In this document: one piece after another, positions 61,106 through 64,000 of the stretch
Position numbering within the stretch: the first letter of the stretch is position 1
How the letters are laid out: every line of letters begins with the position of its first letter
DNA from: Streptomyces fragilis
Lineage (GTDB): Bacteria; Actinomycetota; Actinomycetes; Streptomycetales; Streptomycetaceae
Direction of reading: 5' to 3'
DNA: 64,000 nucleotides
Assembly: GCF_003112515.1 (NCBI RefSeq)
Contig: NZ_BEVZ01000005.1
Span: 248,001-312,000, forward strand
Position numbers and translations under genes: made by a program
The notes under the pieces: model-generated
Told to the model about the DNA's origin: nothing
The model's database searches: none
Seen by the model: only the letters and a program-made list of their open reading frames with translations

Positions 61106-61885
61106 TCAGCCCTCCCCGCCCGCGGTGAACGCCCGCAGCGTCACGCCCGCCTCCGTCAGCCGCTCCCGCACCGCCCGGGCCACCGCGACCGCGCCGGGGC
61201 TGTCCCCGTGCACGCACAGCGAGTCCGCCTCGATCCGCAGCGGCGTGCCGTCCACCGCCGCCACCGGCTCGCCGAGGGCGATCCGCACGCAGCGTTCGGC
61301 GATCTCCCGCACGTCGTGCAGCACCGCGCCCGCCTCGCGCCGCGGCACCAGCGTCGCCTCCGGCGTGTACGCCCGGTCCGCGAACGCCTCCCGGAACACC
61401 CGCAGTCCCGCCTCCGCGGCCAGCGTCAGCCACCGCGACCCCGGCAGCCCCAGCACCGCGCAGGCCGGGTCCCAGTCCCGCACCGCCGAGACCACCGCGG
61501 CGGCCTGCTCCTCGTGCCGCACGATCGCGTTGTAGAGCGCGCCGTGCGGCTTCACGTACCGCACCCGCGTGCCCGAGGCGCGGGCCAGGGCGTCCAGCGC
61601 ACCGATCTGGTACAGCACGTCGTCGGCCAGGGCCCGCGGTTCCATGTCGATGAAGCGCCGCCCGAATCCGGCCAGGTCCCGGTACCCCACCTGCGCGCCC
61701 ACGGCGACGCCCTCGGCGGCGGCCCGTTCGCAGGCCCGCCGGATCACCGAGGGGTCGCCCGCGTGGAAGCCGCACGCCACGTTCGCGCTGGTCACCACGG
61801 TCAGCAGCGCGTCGTCGTCACCGAGCTCCCACCGCCCGAAGCCCTCGGCGAGGTCGGCGTTGAGGTCGATGCGCACGGGGGTCAC
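61106..61885 (-). CDS. pxpA: 5-oxoprolinase subunit PxpA (LamB/YcsF)
   Basis: A 259-residue subunit with the (beta/alpha) barrel of the LamB/YcsF family. Signatures: [20 protein letters not shown] at the start, [19 protein letters not shown] with the conserved His, [30 protein letters not shown] and [14 protein letters not shown]. All look intact. GTG at 61885 has AGAAGGGTGACC context upstream. It is the first gene of pxpABC, divergent from the PadR gene across 117 bp. Confidence 0.96.
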   Translation of the reverse strand: MTPVRIDLNADLAEGFGRWELGDDDALLTVVTSANVACGFHAGDPSVIRRACERAAAEGVAVGAQVGYRDLAGFGRRFIDMEPRALADDVLYQIGALDALARASGTRVRYVKPHGALYNAIVRHEEQAAAVVSAVRDWDPACAVLGLPGSRWLTLAAEAGLRVFREAFADRAYTPEATLVPRREAGAVLHDVREIAERCVRIALGEPVAAVDGTPLRIEADSLCVHGDSPGAVAVARAVRERLTEAGVTLRAFTAGGEG

Positions 61886-61971
61886 CCTTCTCCGGTCCGG
61901 TCGGCTGTGATCACGCTTCCACGTCGCCCGGCCCGGCTCAACACCGCACGACGGCCGAGCGACTATTCACT

Positions 61972-61996
61972 CAGTACATGTACGTGGTGCATACTG
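61972..61996. promoter_or_regulatory. Palindromic operator upstream of the PadR gene
   Basis: CAGTA (61972-61976) and TACTG (61992-61996) form outer arms around the perfect inner palindrome GTACATGTAC (61974-61983) and a GCAT. The site ends 6 bp before the ATG, overlapping promoter and leader, fitting PadR autorepression (PadR sites usually hold ATGT and ACAT half-sites). Confidence 0.6.
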
Positions 61997-62002
61997 GCGG
62001 AC

Positions 62003-62536
62003 ATGAGCACCCGTCACATCCTGCTGGGCCTCCTCTCCTCGGGGCCGAGCCATGGCTACGACCTGAAGAGGAGGCACGACGAGAGGTTCCCGCAGGCCCG
62101 CCCCCTGGCGTACGGGCAGGTGTACACGACGCTGCAGAGGCTGGTGCGCGACGGACTGGCCAAGGTCGAGGGGACCGACTCCGACGGCGGCCCGGAGCGG
62201 ACCGTGTACCGCGCCACCGACGACGGCGAACGCGAACTCGCCCGCTGGACCGCCCAGACCGCGCCGCCCGCGCCGTTCGTCGCCAACGAGATCTTCGCCA
62301 AGGTCGTCGTCGCCATCCTGGCGGGCGGCGACCCGGTCGCCTACCTGCGCGACCAGCGCGCCGCCCACATGGCGCGGATGCGGCAGCTCACCAAGGTCAA
62401 GACCACTCCCGGGGCCGACCTCGCGACCGTCCTGTCGGCCGACTACGCCCTCAGCCACCTGGACGCCGACCTCCGCTGGATGAGCACCACAGCGGACCGG
62501 CTCGCCACCCTGACCGCGGAGGTCACCGCACGATGA
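62003..62536 (+). CDS. PadR-family transcriptional regulator
   Basis: A 177-residue regulator with the PadR winged helix at residues 1-85 (RHILLGLLSSGPSHGYDLKRRHDERFPQARPLAYGQVYTTLQRLVRDGLAKVEG; the GYD and basic wing are typical). A C-terminal helical dimerisation domain completes it (subfamily with about 175 residues). Proteins of this type repress the ABC exporter genes behind them until a toxic ligand binds. ATG at 62003. The stop overlaps the ABC ATPase start (ATGA), so regulator and transporter are one operon. Confidence 0.94.
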   Translation: MSTRHILLGLLSSGPSHGYDLKRRHDERFPQARPLAYGQVYTTLQRLVRDGLAKVEGTDSDGGPERTVYRATDDGERELARWTAQTAPPAPFVANEIFAKVVVAILAGGDPVAYLRDQRAAHMARMRQLTKVKTTPGADLATVLSADYALSHLDADLRWMSTTADRLATLTAEVTAR

Positions 62537-63222
62537 GCACCACCACCGGCCCGCTGCTCGCGGCCCGAGACCTCGTCAAGTCCCACGGCCGCACCGACGC
62601 CCTGCGCGGCGCCTCGGCCGAACTCCACGCGGGAGAGATCCTCGCCGTCACCGGTCCCAGCGGAAGCGGCAAGTCCACCCTGCTGCACTGCATGGCCGGG
62701 ATCGTCCGCCCCGACGGCGGCAGCGTCCACTACGAGGGCCTGCGCCTCGACATCTGCACGGAGGACCGGCTCAGCGAGCTGCGCCGCACCGACTTCGGCG
62801 TGGTGTTCCAGTTCGGCCGGCTGATCCCCGAACTCACGCTCACCGACAACGTGGCGCTGCCGCTGATGCTCGCCGGCACTTCCCGGCGCGAGGCCCGCGC
62901 CCGGGCCGGCGAGTGGCTCGGACGCTTCGGCGTCGGCCACCGGGGGGACGCCCGGCCCGGTGAACTCAGCGGCGGTCAGGCCCAGCGCGGCGCGCTGGCC
63001 CGCGCGCTGGTCACCGGCCCGCGCGTCGTCTTCGCCGACGAACCGACCGGGGCGCTCGACTCCCTGGCCGGCGAACAGGTCATGGCCGAGCTCGTCTCCG
63101 CCGCCCGCGCCTCGGGCGCGGCCGTCCTGCTGATCACGCACGACGCCCAGGTGGCCGCGTACGCGGACCGCGAGATCCGGCTGGCCGACGGCCGTGCCGC
63201 AGCGATGGAGGGTGCGATATGA
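62533..63222 (+). CDS. ABC exporter ATPase (MacB/LolD type)
   Basis: A 229-residue ATP-binding subunit. Walker A GPSGSGKST (about 40-48), Q-loop VVFQFGRLIPELT, signature LSGGQAQRGALARAL, Walker B VVFADEPTGALDS with catalytic Glu, and H-loop LLITHD. The sequence around the Q-loop and the ADEPTGALD motif place it in the LolD/MacB branch that drives FtsX-like permeases. It overlaps the PadR gene before it and the permease after it by 4 bp each (ATGA). It likely exports an antimicrobial or lipid-like compound. Confidence 0.95.
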   Translation: MSTTTGPLLAARDLVKSHGRTDALRGASAELHAGEILAVTGPSGSGKSTLLHCMAGIVRPDGGSVHYEGLRLDICTEDRLSELRRTDFGVVFQFGRLIPELTLTDNVALPLMLAGTSRREARARAGEWLGRFGVGHRGDARPGELSGGQAQRGALARALVTGPRVVFADEPTGALDSLAGEQVMAELVSAARASGAAVLLITHDAQVAAYADREIRLADGRAAAMEGAI

Positions 63223-64000
63223 CCGACGACGTGAAGCTGGCCTGGCTGTTCACCCAGGGCTCCGACCGGCGGGAGTGGTGGCGCTTCGGGCTGACGGCGG
63301 TGGGGGCGTTCTGCGCCACCGGGTTCGCCGCGGCGGCCGCCGCGCTCGCCTCGCTGCGCGGCGGGGTGTACCGCATCCCCTACGCGGAGGGACTGTTCGA
63401 CCGGTCGGGGGAGCGGTCCGGGGTCATCCTGGCCCTGCTCCTCCTGCTGATCCCGGCGCTGGGCTTCCTCGGCCAGTGCGCGCGGATCGGCGCGGTCCAC
63501 CGGGACCACAGGATGGCGGGGCTCCGCCTCGCCGGTGCGTCGGCGTCGCGGGTGCGGCGGATCGCGGCGCTGGAGACGGGCCTCGCCTGCCTGGCCGGAT
63601 CGGTGCCCGCGGCGCTGGTGGTGACGGCCGTCGTGCTGGGCGTCGGCACGCCGCCGCCGCTCCTGTGGGTGGCCGTGGCGGTGATCGTGCTGCTGGTGCC
63701 GGTGGCCGGCGCGCTGGTCAGCGTGCTGGCGCTGCGCCGGGTGGTGGCCTCGCCGCTGGGCGAGGTGCGGCGGGAGCGCGTGAAGGCCGGCAAGGGGACG
63801 GCGCTGGGGGGTGCCGCCGTCGTCACCGGGGCGATCCTCCTCGGCATCCTCGCCGTGGCCCGCGGTGTCGGCGTCAACGGGCCCGTGGTGCTGTTCGTCG
63901 CCTTCCTGCTCGTCGGACTGGGCGCGGTGTGGGTCAGCGGTTCCTCCGCCCGGCTCCTGGGCGGCCGTCTCGCCGACCGCACCGAGGACCCGGCCGTGCT
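63219..64000 (+). CDS. FtsX-like ABC permease, cut by window end
   Basis: The first 260 residues of a membrane permease that pairs with the ATPase before it. Visible: a cytoplasmic start (MTDDVKLAWLFTQGSDRREWWR), helix 1 (LTAVGAFCATGFAAAAAALASL), a helix at LALLLLLIPALGFLGQC, then the FtsX-type conserved HRMAGLRLAGASASRVRRIAALE, two further helices and a repeat of the pattern (GAILLGILAVARGVG; VVLFVAFLLVGLGAVWV). The open frame continues past the window. ATG at 63219 overlaps the ATPase stop. Confidence 0.88.
   Translation, partial: MTDDVKLAWLFTQGSDRREWWRFGLTAVGAFCATGFAAAAAALASLRGGVYRIPYAEGLFDRSGERSGVILALLLLLIPALGFLGQCARIGAVHRDHRMAGLRLAGASASRVRRIAALETGLACLAGSVPAALVVTAVVLGVGTPPPLLWVAVAVIVLLVPVAGALVSVLALRRVVASPLGEVRRERVKAGKGTALGGAAVVTGAILLGILAVARGVGVNGPVVLFVAFLLVGLGAVWVSGSSARLLGGRLADRTEDPAV

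Noticed and set aside
61106-61885. Lactam utilisation protein involved in lactam antibiotic metabolism
   Set aside because: LamB/YcsF is an old name. With pxpB and pxpC next to it the 5-oxoprolinase role is the established one.

Overview
The window is chromosomal DNA of a high-GC actinobacterium, almost certainly Streptomyces or a very close relative. The evidence is about 70% GC with strong third-position G/C, frequent GTG starts and one TTG start, three chaplins (aerial-hypha surface proteins), a MelC1/MelC2 tyrosinase pair, a sporulation-type dynamin pair beside a second single-strand-binding protein, and a GlnX/GlnH/PknG signalling cluster. No phage, transposon, integrase, CRISPR or biosynthetic cluster is visible. 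From memory, the gene order from the ribose operon through citA, copA/copZ, mmsA, acyl-CoA synthetase, chaplins, melC, dynamins and ssb follows the core-chromosome order of model Streptomyces.

Layout. 1-14.6 kb: end of a cation diffusion facilitator, a phosphatase-like protein, a large fused ABC exporter, an AraC regulator diverging from a metal-binding MDMPI protein, a secreted S37 tripeptidyl aminopeptidase, an LppU-like lipoprotein, a Tat-exported GH3 glycosidase, a LysR/EamA divergent pair and a GNAT. 14.6-20.8 kb: a complete ribose operon on the minus strand (LacI regulator, rbsA, an rbsC-rbsB fusion, rbsK, rbsD) with two LacI-type operators. 20.9-28.6 kb: DoxX protein, RecD2-like helicase, citrate synthase, a 727-bp gene-free stretch with structured C-rich hairpins, and the copper pair copA/copZ under a CsoR-type operator. 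28.7-32.7 kb: methylmalonate-semialdehyde dehydrogenase, a small membrane protein and a long-chain acyl-CoA synthetase with a candidate operator.

32.7-37.5 kb is a surface/morphology block: short chaplin, sortase-anchored chaplin with a repeat stalk, small secreted protein, tyrosinase with its caddie, a third chaplin, a hypothetical gene and tRNA-Arg(TCT). 37.8-42.8 kb holds the dynamin pair and ssbB. 43-47.9 kb holds a sortase-anchored thioester-domain protein that has lost its thioester cysteine, the ribosome-associated ABC-F protein EttA, a hotdog thioesterase, a conserved hypothetical and a truncated haemoglobin.

47.9-59.4 kb is the most interesting part: seven minus-strand genes encode GlnX-like membrane sensor, GlnH-like binding protein, coiled-coil protein, PknG-like kinase, PP2C phosphatase, VWA protein and FHA protein. 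The mycobacterial GlnX-GlnH-PknG amino-acid-sensing core is here joined to a phosphatase and a phospho-threonine reader. Kinase, phosphatase and FHA protein each carry two N-terminal zinc ribbons. 59.6-64 kb: 5-oxoprolinase pxpA-pxpB-pxpC and a PadR regulator leading an ABC exporter cut off by the window end. A cross-window theme is in-frame minisatellites (12, 15, 24, 27 and about 42 bp) expanded in many proteins and once between rbsB and rbsK.
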